DNA of 64,000 nt. Origin: Shimia aestuarii. Lineage in GTDB: Bacteria > Pseudomonadota > Alphaproteobacteria > Rhodobacterales > Rhodobacteraceae. Under the pieces are notes generated by a model, which made no database searches, was not told the origin of the DNA, and worked only from the letters and a program-made list of their open reading frames with translations. Where the stretch lies: NCBI RefSeq assembly GCF_900114635.1, contig NZ_FOTQ01000003.1, positions 188,501-252,500 on the forward strand, given 5' to 3'. Numbering within the stretch: position 1 is the stretch's first letter; each line of letters opens with the position of its first letter. The position numbers and the translations under genes were made by a program. Positions 1 through 9,376 of this stretch are shown piece after piece.

Positions 1-1220
1 TGGAGTTTGGGTCTGCAAGGGACGCGGTTCTCTGTGCAACAGAAATCCAGAAGCAAGTGAGCTCGGTACCCGCTCTCTATGACGATACGGAGCGGCTGTG
101 GCTTCGGATGGGTATTCATGCTGGAGACGTCACTGTTTCAGAAGGAGATATCTTTGGCGAAGCCGTCAATGTAGCGGCAAGGCTTGAGGCTGCAGCACCC
201 GAAGGCGGGGTTTTTGTTTCGAAGCTTGTGACAGACCTGGCCGGGAGTGGTCTTCCAGTTCAGTTTCAAAATGAGGGGACCCATCGGTTCAAGAATATCG
301 AACACCCGCTGCAGATCTTGTCGATCGTTGTAGATCAGGTTGGCTCAGCACCGGAAGCGTTGAACGTCGAAAGGGGGCATGACATTCGCTTCGCTAAAAG
401 TAGTGACGGCGTAATGCTGGCTTGGACAGCCGTCGGAGAGGGCTCGCCAGTGGTGCGGGCACCTGCGTGGATTAGTCGGTTAGATATGGATTTTCGTCTT
501 CCACACCTAGCACATTTCATCACCTCACTTTCGAACACACACAAGTTCATTCGTTTTGACGCACGCGGGAATGGCCTTTCTGATCGAGATATACCCGACA
601 TTTCTTTCGATACAATGATTGAGGATTTGCGGGCTGTCTTTGATGCTGCCGAAGTCGAGAGAGCCCCCATTCTTGGTATGTCCCAAGGATGTGCGGTGGC
701 AGCTGCTTTTGCAGCGCGTTTTCCGGAGAGGATCTCGGGTATTGTGATGGTCGGAGGGTTCCCGCTTGGCCGATCCAAACGTCCTGTAAAAAGGGATCAG
801 GAGAAAGCAAGTGCCATGCAGACGATGATGAAGGTTGGATGGGATGACGACTATCCTTCACTTCGCGACATGATGGCTGACATGATTGTGCCACTGGCCA
901 GTGTCGAAGATCGTCGTCAATTCGCAGAGGCAATGCGCGACATGGTAACACCTGAAGTGGTTAGCAGCTACCGTAAGGTTATCGATGAAATAGACGTGAC
1001 CGATATTCTCCCGGATATTCAAGCTCCTTGCCTTGTCCTGCACTGCGATGGCGACCGAATGCACCCTGTTGAGCAAGGACGGCTGATGGCATCTCTCCTA
1101 CCAGAGGCTCGGTTTGTGACATACGAAAGCTCTAGCCACATACCTTCTGCGAATGATCCCTGCTGGCCTTTGATGAATGCCGAGATTGAGCGGTTTCTGA
1201 AACAGTGCCGGGCTAGTTGA
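1..1220 (+). CDS. class III nucleotide cyclase fused to alpha/beta hydrolase (5' partial)
   Basis: The reading frame is open from the window edge (first full codon at 3), so the gene starts upstream; a GTG at 57 is an internal codon. The N-terminal part is the end of a class III adenylate/guanylate cyclase domain: it shows the helix after the metal-binding loop, then DIFGEAVNVAARLE with the Asn and Arg that stabilise the transition state. The C-terminal part is an alpha/beta hydrolase with nucleophile elbow GMSQG, a candidate Asp in HCDGDRMHP and a candidate His in SSSHIPS. Cyclase-hydrolase fusions occur in many alpha- and actinobacteria, but the hydrolase substrate is unknown. Loss of the first catalytic Asp cannot be judged because the N-terminus is missing. 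Confidence 0.85.
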   Translation, partial: EFGSARDAVLCATEIQKQVSSVPALYDDTERLWLRMGIHAGDVTVSEGDIFGEAVNVAARLEAAAPEGGVFVSKLVTDLAGSGLPVQFQNEGTHRFKNIEHPLQILSIVVDQVGSAPEALNVERGHDIRFAKSSDGVMLAWTAVGEGSPVVRAPAWISRLDMDFRLPHLAHFITSLSNTHKFIRFDARGNGLSDRDIPDISFDTMIEDLRAVFDAAEVERAPILGMSQGCAVAAAFAARFPERISGIVMVGGFPLGRSKRPVKRDQEKASAMQTMMKVGWDDDYPSLRDMMADMIVPLASVEDRRQFAEAMRDMVTPEVVSSYRKVIDEIDVTDILPDIQAPCLVLHCDGDRMHPVEQGRLMASLLPEARFVTYESSSHIPSANDPCWPLMNAEIERFLKQCRAS

Positions 1221-1442
1221 TAGCTGCCAAACTTGCTTGCGTTCAGGTGCCGGGTTTGAAACGGAAACGGCGGATACGGCCGCCAGACCGGACCATAAAC
1301 CGTTTAGACCCTCAAAGGCTGACGAAATGCGGCAGGCGGCAAAATTGATTCCGATCTAGTCCCCATGTTCAGGGTGTCCTTTGGCTGAACTCGACCTGTT
1401 GTGCTAAAATCTTAGAGTTCAAACGATATCGGAGCGGTCAAA

Positions 1443-2261
1443 ATGACGACGTACGAGGGCTTTGCGGAACTAGAAACGAAAGGCTGGTCTAACGATACGA
1501 TTTCATCCGGCTACGTAAACATGTTCTCTGAAGCGAGTGACATGGCAATTCCTTCCATTGTGTCCAGTATCAAAAGTACCGATAAGGTTCTCGACCTCTG
1601 CTGCGGGCAAGGTAATGTTACCGAGGCACTTGCCCAATCTGGGTATTCGGTAACGGGGGCAGATTTTTCCGAACAGATGCTCTCACATGCACGCAAGAGG
1701 TTTCCTGCAGGAGACTTTGTTGAAGCCGACGCCCAAGATCTACCTTTCGAGGACGGGAGCTTTGACTGTGTCGTCTGCAGTTTCGGCTTAATGCACGTGC
1801 CCGATCAACCAAAAGCGCTCTCGGAAATTCGCAGGGTTCTGAAACCAAAGGGTCAGTTCATTATGACGTCTTGGTGTGGCCCAGATATCTCCCCTGTCTT
1901 CCAAGTTTTTTATAGCAGCGTGCAAGAACACGGACATGTTTCCGTGAAGATGCCCGAGAGTCCGAATTTTCACCAGTTTGCAAACGAGGAAATGGCAAAG
2001 TCGATCTTGTCAGACGCGGGTTTCGACGTGGAGAACCAGCACCAGGTCGATTGTTTCTGGATGTTGGATGCTCCAGAAAGCTTGGCGGAGATTTTCCAGA
2101 ACGGAGCGCCTCGCGGTGGATACTTGCTGTCTCAGCAACCAGAGGTGAACAATGCAGCAATCAAAGCTGCGGTGGCCGAAAAAGTCAGTGAACGCTTCAT
2201 CCACGGTGACAAATGGCGGGCTCAAATTCCGGCATCCTTGATCGTAGCGCGTGCTCGGTAA
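1443..2261 (+). CDS. class I SAM-dependent methyltransferase (UbiE/type 11-like)
   Basis: This 272-aa protein carries a Rossmann SAM-binding motif I, VLDLCCGQGNVTEA, at about residues 49-62. Motif II acidic residues lie near GADFSEQMLSHARKRF, and a DxxxLPFEDGSFDCVVCSFGLMH segment covers motifs III/IV, as in methyltransferase type 11 (UbiE-like) enzymes. The start is ATG 1443, with a weak GGAG-type ribosome site about 8 bases upstream. It stands alone between a cyclase-hydrolase gene and an EamA transporter gene. The substrate is unknown; the C-terminal third, which would set specificity, is not recognised. It is probably a small-molecule rather than a nucleic-acid methylase. Confidence 0.8.
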   Translation: MTTYEGFAELETKGWSNDTISSGYVNMFSEASDMAIPSIVSSIKSTDKVLDLCCGQGNVTEALAQSGYSVTGADFSEQMLSHARKRFPAGDFVEADAQDLPFEDGSFDCVVCSFGLMHVPDQPKALSEIRRVLKPKGQFIMTSWCGPDISPVFQVFYSSVQEHGHVSVKMPESPNFHQFANEEMAKSILSDAGFDVENQHQVDCFWMLDAPESLAEIFQNGAPRGGYLLSQQPEVNNAAIKAAVAEKVSERFIHGDKWRAQIPASLIVARAR

Positions 2262-2450
2262 ACCAAACTAGGCAATACCGTGTTTGTCCGCGGAGTGGAA
2301 GTCAGCCACAGTTCAGCCTTTGCTTATGCAGTGATTGTCCGTGCCGCAGCCTGAGCCGCCGGATCAGCGGTAATCCAGCGACGGCTTGGAAACATAACCA
2401 AACTAGTGAAGCATTGCTACGCTTGGCATGTCTGGTGTTTAACTAGGTTC

Positions 2451-3395
2451 ATGGTCAGCACAAGCAAACAAGGCGAACAGACAACGTCCACGCTCTTCGG
2501 CATCTTATGTGGACTTGGGGCAGTTGCGATGTGGGCGGCGTATCTGGCCTACGCGCGCGCGGGGATCAAGGCAGGGTTACAACCGCAAGACCTATTGCTT
2601 CTTCGCTATGGCGTTGCGGGACTTGTCATGCTTCCCTGGATGCTCCGGGCAGGCTTCCGGGATCTCGGCGGTGTTGGCTGGATGCGCGGAACACTTCTGG
2701 CCATTTTCGCAGGCCCCATATTTGTGCTTCTCGGAACCTCCGGGTTTCTATTCGCACCGTTAAGCCACGGCGCCGTCATTCAACCGTCCACGGCAACGCT
2801 TGTTACAATGCTCTTAGGTTGGTTCGTTCTAAAGGAACAGGTATCGCTTATAAGGGCCATTGGTACCATCTTGCTGATTTCAGGTTTGGCAATCGTTGCA
2901 TCGCGATCTGTCGGTGGCGCTGTCGATCATCCGCTCGCATGGATTGGTGATAGCTTGTTTTTCTTGGGCGGCTTGTTCTGGGTCGGCTTTACGCTTTGTC
3001 TCAGGCGCTGGAGCGTGAACGCCGTCGCCGCGACGGCTTCGGTTTCCATTCTGTCTGCAGCGGCTGTTGTGCCACTCTTCGTACTTTTGCAGGACTTTGG
3101 TCGTCTTGCCGTCCTGCCTACCCAAGACCTCCTTGCTCAGCTTTGCGCCCAAGGGCTAGGAGCAGGTGTCTTGGCTTTGATCGCTTATGCAAAGGCAGTG
3201 CAACTGCTTGGGGCGGCGAGAGCGGCCCTGTTTCCAGCCGTTGTCCCGGTAAGCACGCTTTTGGTGGGCATACCGGTGACGGGTGAAATTCCCGCTCTGC
3301 CGGAAGCAATCGGGGCACTGCTTGCGAGTCTCGGCCTTGCTGTAGCATTGGGCGTCTTGGACCCAATCTTGTCCTCAAGAAAACAGAAAAGTTGA
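2451..3395 (+). CDS. DMT-superfamily EamA permease
   Basis: This 314-aa integral membrane protein has about ten hydrophobic segments arranged as two EamA repeats, the usual length and topology for drug/metabolite exporters. Typical first-helix text is LGAVAMWAAYLAYARAGI, and a P-x-x-A-T-L-V-T motif precedes helix 4. I chose ATG 2451 because the in-frame ATG at 2406 adds a hydrophilic 15-residue stretch not seen in the family. The substrate cannot be read from sequence; family members export amino acids, nucleosides or toxic metabolites. It is not obviously co-transcribed with the methyltransferases on either side. Confidence 0.8.
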   Translation: MVSTSKQGEQTTSTLFGILCGLGAVAMWAAYLAYARAGIKAGLQPQDLLLLRYGVAGLVMLPWMLRAGFRDLGGVGWMRGTLLAIFAGPIFVLLGTSGFLFAPLSHGAVIQPSTATLVTMLLGWFVLKEQVSLIRAIGTILLISGLAIVASRSVGGAVDHPLAWIGDSLFFLGGLFWVGFTLCLRRWSVNAVAATASVSILSAAAVVPLFVLLQDFGRLAVLPTQDLLAQLCAQGLGAGVLALIAYAKAVQLLGAARAALFPAVVPVSTLLVGIPVTGEIPALPEAIGALLASLGLAVALGVLDPILSSRKQKS

Positions 3396-3559
3396 CCCCC
3401 AAAAAACGTCTCTTTCGTCCGCTTAGCTGACCTTCAGGGCAGTCAGGCTCTCGCAAGTACAGGGAATGGCGGCTGTGAGCCCGGAGCAGACGGAATGAAC
3501 CCGCATATCGGGTGCTTCGAAACTGTGCTAACTTAACCGGCAAGATAGGAGGGGCTCAA

Positions 3560-4390
3560 ATGACTGATGCAAAAGCCATTTCTGATCACTGGGGCAAGGG
3601 AGACGTATATGCCCGAATTTTGGACACAATGGAACTCGCAGGCATCGACCCCAACTCCGTGACAGTCGAACAGCTTGCGCCTGTGGATCATTTTCATGCG
3701 AGAGGGTTCCCCGCGACCGTTGAACTTGCAGATGCGTTACCAATCAAAGAGGGTGATCGACTTGTCGACATCGGCTGTGGGCTCGGCGGTCCCGCTAGGT
3801 ATCTGGTAAAACGGTTCAACTGCCATGTTGACGGTATCGACATAACGGCACCATTCGTGGACGCTGCCAACAAACTGAGTGTGCTCGTTGGGATGGAAAG
3901 CGCAGTGGAATGCCGCCACGGTGACGGGCAGAAGCTCCCCTATGGTGATGAAACATTCGATGGAGGTTACACGCAGCACGTCACAATGAACGTGCCCGAT
4001 CGAGACGTTTTCTTCGGCGAAGCCTGCCGGGTATTGAAGCCTGGTGCATTCTTCGCGCTTACGGAACATGGGCTGGGCGAAGTGGGTGAGCCACATCATC
4101 CGGTGCCCTGGTCAGAAGACGGAAGCGGCGCCTACCTGATGCGGCCCGCCGATACAGTTGCCGCGCTGGAAAAGGCAGGTTTCGCCGACATCGAGGTCGC
4201 CGATACAGGAGAAAAGTATTTGCAGGGCTATGGACGTGCTATCGAACTTGCCGAGAAAGGTGAAGCACCAGTATTTGGCACTCATATTCTGTTAGGCAAA
4301 TTGGCTCCGCAAATTGTGCGAAATGCCGCGCGAAACATCGAAGAACGCCGAACCCACCCCGTGCAGATAATCTGCTTCAAGCCCAAATAG
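3560..4390 (+). CDS. class I SAM-dependent methyltransferase
   Basis: This 276-aa protein has SAM-binding motif I RLVDIGCGLGGPARYL near residues 67-82, the G-IDIT acidic loop, and a GDGQKLPYGDETFDGGYTQHV segment, resembling glycine/sarcosine-type and sterol-type N- or C-methyltransferases. The start ATG 3560 is chosen because a strong AGGAGG lies seven bases upstream; the longer in-frame ORF to 3512 has no such site. The small-molecule substrate is unknown. It is the second methyltransferase within 2 kb but clearly belongs to a different subgroup, so it is not a recent duplicate of the gene at 1443. Confidence 0.8.
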   Translation: MTDAKAISDHWGKGDVYARILDTMELAGIDPNSVTVEQLAPVDHFHARGFPATVELADALPIKEGDRLVDIGCGLGGPARYLVKRFNCHVDGIDITAPFVDAANKLSVLVGMESAVECRHGDGQKLPYGDETFDGGYTQHVTMNVPDRDVFFGEACRVLKPGAFFALTEHGLGEVGEPHHPVPWSEDGSGAYLMRPADTVAALEKAGFADIEVADTGEKYLQGYGRAIELAEKGEAPVFGTHILLGKLAPQIVRNAARNIEERRTHPVQIICFKPK

Positions 4391-4415
4391 GTTAGTTGCC
4401 GAACCTTGAACGCAA

Positions 4416-4495
4416 GGACTGCTCCGTTCCGCTGGGCAGACCTCAATCCCAAGTGTAGCTAATGGCTGAAACGAGCCCAAAAAGACGTTGATCAC
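4416..4495. repeat. degenerate intergenic repeat, family A copy
   Basis: This lies in the 315-base gap before the cyclase/TPR gene. It shares GCTAATGGCTGAAACGAGCC with the copies at 15486-15570 (CCAATGGCTGAAACGAGCC) and 6634-6712 (GCTAATGACCGGAATGAGCC). The upstream half resembles CTTCGTCCCGCTCAGCGGAC in degraded form (CTCCGTTCCGCTGGGCAGAC). No coding signal is seen in this gap. Confidence 0.6.
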
Positions 4496-4705
4496 GCGCG
4501 ATTACGGCGTTGCTTCGAATACACCTCTTGATCCCATTGCCGAGGCTCAATGGAGCCTCAACTGATGGCGACTGCTTTGAAGAAAAGGACGCGTTGTTGA
4601 ACTAAGGTGGTTCGTTGGTATGATCGGCCATCGTCATAGCCGGTCTTGTTCTCGCGTAACGTGGTTCGTTTGAGTTCCGGCTTGTTGGTGCAAGAGGGGG
4701 AAAGG

Positions 4706-6550
4706 GTGGAACGTAGGCTAGCGGCGATTTTGGCGGCAGATATTGTTGGCTATTCAAAGCTTATGGAACAGGACGAGACGGGAACTTTATCGTCTCTCAA
4801 AACGCATCGTGTTGAAGTCTTTGATCCCATCGTCGGCAAGCATAATGGCAGGATTTTCAAATTAATTGGTGACGGGGCGCTGGTCGAATTTGCTTCCGCG
4901 GTTGATGCGGTCAAGTGCGCCATCGAAATCCAGCGACATTTGATCCGAGTTGAAGGCGGCCTTGTTCTAAGGGTTGGCGTCAATTTAGGCGATGTCATCG
5001 TGGATGGCGATGATATGTACGGCGACGGCGTGAATATCGCCGCACGCCTTGAGTCGATAGCGAAGCCGGGAAGCGTTTGCTTGTCGGGAACAGCCTACGA
5101 CATGGTTTCAGGAAAGGTTGACTGCGAATTCGAAAACGGAGGAACGCGACGCCTAAAGAACCTGTCCAAACCTGTACGCGTCTACCATTGCAAAATTGGA
5201 ACAAGTGATTATTCGCGAAAACGCGCTGAAGAGCAGGGCCAGACAGAAAGAAGATCGATTGCGATTTTGCCCTTTTCAAATATGAGCGGCGACCTGGAGC
5301 AGGAATATTTCTCCGACGGCATAACTGAGGACATAATAACTGACTTGTCCAAAGTCTCTGAGCTTCTCGTTATCTCGCGAAATTCAACTTTCTCCTACAA
5401 AGGTCAAGCTATCAAGATTCAGCAAGTCAGCGCGGATCTGGGTGCACAGTATGTGGTGGAAGGAAGCGTCAGAAGATCTGGCAACCGTGTCAGAGTTACT
5501 GCGCAGCTCATAGATGGGGCTTCGGGCGGTCATTTATGGGCAGAAAGATACGACCGTGAACTATTGGACGTTTTTGAGGTTCAAGATGACGTGACCCGCA
5601 ATATCGTTGATGCCCTCAAAGTTGCCATTGCGCCGAAGGAAAGGCGGGCGATCGAGCGTGTACCCACAAGGAATTTCGATGCCTACGACCTCTGTTTGCA
5701 GGGGCGCAACTTACTTTATGAAATGAACAGGAAGAATTTGTACAAAGCGCGCCAGCTATTTGAAAATGCGGTTGAACTTGATCCAAATTATGCGCTTGCA
5801 TTCAGCGGTTTGGCGGACTGTGAGTCGACTATCTTCCAATTCTACTCGTCGGATGAGACCTTTGTTGAAGCCGCGATCAGTAATAGTAGCAAAGCAGTAC
5901 AACTAGATCCTGATCTACCAGAGGCCCACGCTTCTTTAGGGCTGGCACATTTCTTGCAGGGTGACTTTGACGAGGCGAAGGCAGAACTTGAACGCGCGCT
6001 TGAACTTGATCCAATGCTCTATGAAGCGTTTTGGCACCTAGGAATAATCAGCCTCACTCAAAGAGATTTTGAATCAGCCGCGGTAGCCTATTCCAAGGCT
6101 TCCAAAGTGCGTGGAGACGACCTGCAGTCAAACATGATGCTGATGAATTGCCTGTCAAAACTCGGTCTCGAAGTAGAGCTTACGTCAATATCCCTAAAGG
6201 CGCTCGCAATCGCGGAGCGTCGCTTGAAACTAAATACGACTGACGCGCCTGCCATTTACGTGGGTGCGTTTGCGTACATTCACATGAACCGGGTCGAAGA
6301 GGCCCTTCCATGGCTTCGGCACGCCGAAGAAATCAAGTCTGCCGATCCAAGAACGACATACAATCTTGCGTGCGCTTTTTCGATGGCCGGAAATGTCGAT
6401 AAAGCGATTGAGTTCATGGAACAGTCAATTCAGGCCGGTCGCCCGGTGAGAATGCTGGATTGGGCATTGTATGACCCTGATCTTGAACTGACCCGAAAAG
6501 ACCCGCGGTTTGACGAGTTGATCGAAGCTTGGCGCAACAAGGCGAAGTAG
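4706..6550 (+). CDS. class III nucleotide cyclase with TolB-like and TPR domains
   Basis: This protein is 614 aa from GTG 4706; upstream in-frame starts lack the family N-terminus, whereas VERRLAAILAADIVGYSKLM is the standard beginning, preceded by a GAGGGGGAAA ribosome site. Residues about 1-175 form a class III cyclase domain: metal Asp in LAADIVGYS, second Asp in GDGALVEF, and Asn/Arg in DGVNIAARLE, so it should be active. Residues about 190-335 resemble the TolB/FlgO N-terminal fold (SIAILPFSNMSGD, then GAQYVVEGSVRR). The rest is TPR repeats. It lacks a membrane anchor, so it is probably a cytosolic cAMP/cGMP sensor. It is flanked on both sides by family A repeats. Confidence 0.88.
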   Translation: MERRLAAILAADIVGYSKLMEQDETGTLSSLKTHRVEVFDPIVGKHNGRIFKLIGDGALVEFASAVDAVKCAIEIQRHLIRVEGGLVLRVGVNLGDVIVDGDDMYGDGVNIAARLESIAKPGSVCLSGTAYDMVSGKVDCEFENGGTRRLKNLSKPVRVYHCKIGTSDYSRKRAEEQGQTERRSIAILPFSNMSGDLEQEYFSDGITEDIITDLSKVSELLVISRNSTFSYKGQAIKIQQVSADLGAQYVVEGSVRRSGNRVRVTAQLIDGASGGHLWAERYDRELLDVFEVQDDVTRNIVDALKVAIAPKERRAIERVPTRNFDAYDLCLQGRNLLYEMNRKNLYKARQLFENAVELDPNYALAFSGLADCESTIFQFYSSDETFVEAAISNSSKAVQLDPDLPEAHASLGLAHFLQGDFDEAKAELERALELDPMLYEAFWHLGIISLTQRDFESAAVAYSKASKVRGDDLQSNMMLMNCLSKLGLEVELTSISLKALAIAERRLKLNTTDAPAIYVGAFAYIHMNRVEEALPWLRHAEEIKSADPRTTYNLACAFSMAGNVDKAIEFMEQSIQAGRPVRMLDWALYDPDLELTRKDPRFDELIEAWRNKAK

Positions 6551-6633
6551 GTCGTCCCAAAACACACCTGCGGCGGTCGAAAGCTTTTAGAATACTTGAA
6601 ACATTGTCGTCCGACGCCGCTCTGTAACGAACG

Positions 6634-6712
6634 ACGGCTTCGTCCCGCTCAACGGACATAGGGCAGCGATGCAGCTAATGACCGGAATGAGCCCATTTCG
6701 TCCATCGTTGGG
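6634..6712. repeat. degenerate intergenic repeat, family A copy
   Basis: GGCTTCGTCCCGCTCAACGG followed 20-30 bases later by GCAGCTAATGACCGGAATGA matches the copy at 15486-15570. It sits between the convergent cyclase/TPR and Anbu genes. The remainder of the 334-base gap (6551-6884) shows no other feature. Confidence 0.65.
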
Positions 6713-6884
6713 GAACGCAAGAAAGTTTGCAACCGTCGTAAAGCCATCCTTGCCAATTGGATCTTGGCTCCTTCCCGCAGCTGAAGAAGGCGCTTGATAT
6801 TCTTGGTTGAGGACTGTCAACTCTGCCGTTGTGTGATCGTTCAATCGCAAAAGATGAGGTTCCCCGGATTACGAAGCCAGAAGG

Positions 6885-7622
6885 CTATCGCTCCAACGAG
6901 AAATCGGGCAGGCTATCAAGCGCGTTTTTCAGGGCATCCCCCCACCCTTGCGAGACAAGCTTAAAATATGAGTCTTCCTGTTCAATTCGGCCCCCGGTTT
7001 CAATCCTAAGTGCGTCCTTTCGATAGAGATGGAAATCAAACGGAGCACCCACGGAAAGGTTCGCCTTGACTGTCGAGTCAAAGCTTACCAGCAGGAGTTT
7101 CATTGCCTCCTCGAAGGACATTTCGGGATCGTAGGCCCTCACCAGGATGGGACGCCCGTATTTCGTTTCGCCAATCTGGAAGAACGGTGTATCGGTGCTG
7201 GCCTCGACGAAATTTCCTTCGGGGTAAATCATGAAGAGCCGCGGTGGACCGCCCTTTATCTGACCACCTAGGATCAGTGTCGCGCCGAATGCGCTGTCGG
7301 CCTGTTGGCCCGCGGCATCATGCTGGGCAATCACTTCGCGCAGTGTATCGGCCACCATCCGCGCTGCCTGAAACATCGAAGGCGCACCGAGGATCGAAGG
7401 ATCGCGCTCGTCATGTGCTTGAGTACGTTCATCGAGAAGGCTGACCACGGCCTGCGTCGTTGCCAGGTTCCCCGAAGACAGGAGTGTGATCGCCCGTTCT
7501 CCAGATGTTTCCCAGCAGGTCATCTTCTTGAAAGTCGAAATGTTGTCCAGCCCGGCATTGGTGCGGGTGTCGGACATGAAAACCAGCCCAGCATTGAGCA
7601 TCATTCCCACACAATACGTCAT
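6885..7622 (-). CDS. Anbu proteasome-related peptidase
   Basis: This protein is 245 aa. After the initiator Met it begins TYCVGMML, giving an N-terminal Thr as in proteasome beta-type Ntn hydrolases; SDTRTNAGLDNISTFKKM supplies the Asp and Lys of the active site. This is the Anbu (ancestral beta-subunit) family, which forms open helical or ring-like assemblies. I chose ATG 7622 over the longer ORF because the catalytic Thr must be residue 2 and a GTGAGG site precedes it. It is the last gene of a tight four-gene operon, 7 bp after the transglutaminase-like gene. Published linkage of these four families suggests a peptide-ligation and proteolysis system whose substrate is unknown. Confidence 0.9.
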   Translation of the reverse strand: MTYCVGMMLNAGLVFMSDTRTNAGLDNISTFKKMTCWETSGERAITLLSSGNLATTQAVVSLLDERTQAHDERDPSILGAPSMFQAARMVADTLREVIAQHDAAGQQADSAFGATLILGGQIKGGPPRLFMIYPEGNFVEASTDTPFFQIGETKYGRPILVRAYDPEMSFEEAMKLLLVSFDSTVKANLSVGAPFDFHLYRKDALRIETGGRIEQEDSYFKLVSQGWGDALKNALDSLPDFSLER

Positions 7623-7629
7623 AGAGGCC

Positions 7630-8427
7630 TCACTGTTGCGCCACTTCGATTTGAACGTCGAGCACCTCTCCGGCACCTCCTATTCGCGTTCCAGATACAG
7701 GCGCCGCATCGCGATAGTCCAGCCCCGTGGCAACACGTACATAGCGCGCATCGGGCGAGATACCATTGGAAACATCAAAACCAACCCAGCCCAACCCTTC
7801 GACATGGGCCTCGGCCCAAGCATGCATGGCATCTTGCGTAGTGCGGTCATTCAACATGAGGTAGCCCGAGACATAGCGCGCCGGAAGGCCCAGTTTACGG
7901 GCACCAGCGATGAAGACATGCGCATGATCCTGACAAACGCCGCTGGCCGCTTCGATCGCATCCTCCGCGCTCCAACCCGCGTGTGATACACCGATTTCAT
8001 AGGCAACTTTACGTTGGATACGGGCCGACAGCTCGTGAAGCATGTCAACGGTATCACGATTATCAAGGTCGCTTACCAGTTCGCGGACCCCCGCGCGCGC
8101 CTCCGTCAACGGGGTGGCGCGGGCATAAAGCCACAACGGTGACGGACCTCGATGACGGCCCACCACCCCATGGGTGTCATTCAGTTCTACCCGCCCCTCA
8201 GAAATCAGTTCGAGTGAAGAGCTCCCAGGTTCGAAGCTGATCAACTCGGTTGTATTGTGATGATGATCCTCGAAGGAAAGCTCCTTGCGCCCGCCGTTGA
8301 TGCGTGTGTGCCATTCCAGCACATGTTGGTTCGGGGTGTTTTTCGGTGTCTTGCGTAATTGCTGCAGGCCGAAGGTTACCGGCTGATCAAAGCTGTAGCG
8401 GGTGGTGTGATGAATGGTCAGTCGCAT
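7630..8427 (-). CDS. transglutaminase-like cysteine protease family protein
   Basis: This 265-aa protein has a bacterial transglutaminase-like N-terminal beta domain (residues about 3-85) followed by the papain-fold core. The catalytic triad is visible as Cys165 (GVCQDHAH), His202 (AMHAWAE) and Asp218 (GFDVSN). The family hydrolyses or transfers amide bonds, and activity on isopeptides is plausible here. It lies 3 bp after the alpha-E gene and 7 bp before Anbu, so it is translationally linked to both. It has no signal peptide and should be cytosolic, like its partners. Confidence 0.9.
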   Translation of the reverse strand: MRLTIHHTTRYSFDQPVTFGLQQLRKTPKNTPNQHVLEWHTRINGGRKELSFEDHHHNTTELISFEPGSSSLELISEGRVELNDTHGVVGRHRGPSPLWLYARATPLTEARAGVRELVSDLDNRDTVDMLHELSARIQRKVAYEIGVSHAGWSAEDAIEAASGVCQDHAHVFIAGARKLGLPARYVSGYLMLNDRTTQDAMHAWAEAHVEGLGWVGFDVSNGISPDARYVRVATGLDYRDAAPVSGTRIGGAGEVLDVQIEVAQQ

Positions 8428-8430
8428 GGC

Positions 8431-9372
8431 TCACTCATAGAATCGATAGTCGAGTTGGATTTGGCCCGCGAGCTCTGCGAGCAGTTCCAGCATTTTCTCG
8501 ATGAACTCGTGCAGGCCGTAATCGAATACCTCTTCGATACCGTGCGAAAGATAGGTGTTTTCAAGATGGGTCACCAGTTTCTGGGATTGCGATGGTTTCG
8601 ATTGTCCGGCGTTCAGATAGCGCAAGTTGTCCTTGATCTTAGCTACGCAGAAGGCAAGGCTGCGCGGCATACGCTTGTCGAAGATCAGGAAGTGCGCGAT
8701 TTCCTGCGGTCCTCCCTCGGCGCCATATTCCATGCGAAAACCGCCACGTGCGGAAACCGAACGCAGGATGCCTTCCCACTGCACGTTGTCGATCGAGCTG
8801 CCAACGGCGCTGACCGACGGCAAGAGCACGTAGTATTTCACATCAAGGATGCGGGCTGTGTTGTCCGCCCGCTCAAGGAACGTACCAATGCGTAGAAAGT
8901 CATACATATCATTGCGCAGCATCGTTCCGTGAATCATGCCCCGTACCAGCGCCGTGTTCTGTCGGATCGCGGCAAGCGCGGAGGGCAGGTCACGTTCGCT
9001 GACTTTGCGTGCCAAAAGGGTACTTGCCATCATGTAGGTGGCGTTGACGGCTTCCCAAACCTCACCGGTGATTGCGGTCCGTACCAAACGGGCGTTTTGT
9101 CGGGCAGAAGAGATGCTGGTCTTGATCGAAGAGGGGTTGTCGCGACCGCGCAGCATCCAATCTATGGCAGCTTCAGCGCCGGGGGTTTCATAGGCCTCGT
9201 GAAAACCACCCAAAGACCCTGCGGATTGCAGCACGGGTATCCATTCTTCTTCTCCGCTGCTCAACCTAGTCAGCGCAATGCGTTGTCCGGTTTCGATAAG
9301 ACGCGCGGTGTTTTCCGCCCGCTCCAGGTAACGTGACATCCAGAAGAGGCCGTTTGCGGTTTTGCCCAGCAT
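8431..9372 (-). CDS. alpha-E domain protein (DUF403)
   Basis: This 313-aa all-helical protein starts MLGKTANGLFWMSRYLERAE, the hallmark of the alpha-E (DUF403) family. Start ATG 9372 lies 4 bp after the stop of the ATP-grasp gene; the longer ORF would overlap that gene. Conserved Arg/Glu-rich helices such as YLERAENTARLIE and FLERADNTARILD recur, suggesting an internal repeat. Its biochemical role is not established; in genomes it nearly always accompanies a circularly permuted ATP-grasp and a transglutaminase-like protein, as here, so it is probably a partner of the ligase. Confidence 0.9.
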   Translation of the reverse strand: MLGKTANGLFWMSRYLERAENTARLIETGQRIALTRLSSGEEEWIPVLQSAGSLGGFHEAYETPGAEAAIDWMLRGRDNPSSIKTSISSARQNARLVRTAITGEVWEAVNATYMMASTLLARKVSERDLPSALAAIRQNTALVRGMIHGTMLRNDMYDFLRIGTFLERADNTARILDVKYYVLLPSVSAVGSSIDNVQWEGILRSVSARGGFRMEYGAEGGPQEIAHFLIFDKRMPRSLAFCVAKIKDNLRYLNAGQSKPSQSQKLVTHLENTYLSHGIEEVFDYGLHEFIEKMLELLAELAGQIQLDYRFYE

Positions 9373-9376
9373 CGTG

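Noticed and set aside
1221-1442. SAM riboswitch before the methyltransferase gene
   Set aside because: No conserved SAM-II/SAM-V core or stem arrangement could be found; only fragments resembling family A repeat words.
7305-7986. 178- and 166-codon plus-strand ORFs opposite Anbu and the transglutaminase-like gene
   Set aside because: Arg/His/Pro-rich text typical of antisense frames; the minus-strand genes have clear catalytic motifs.
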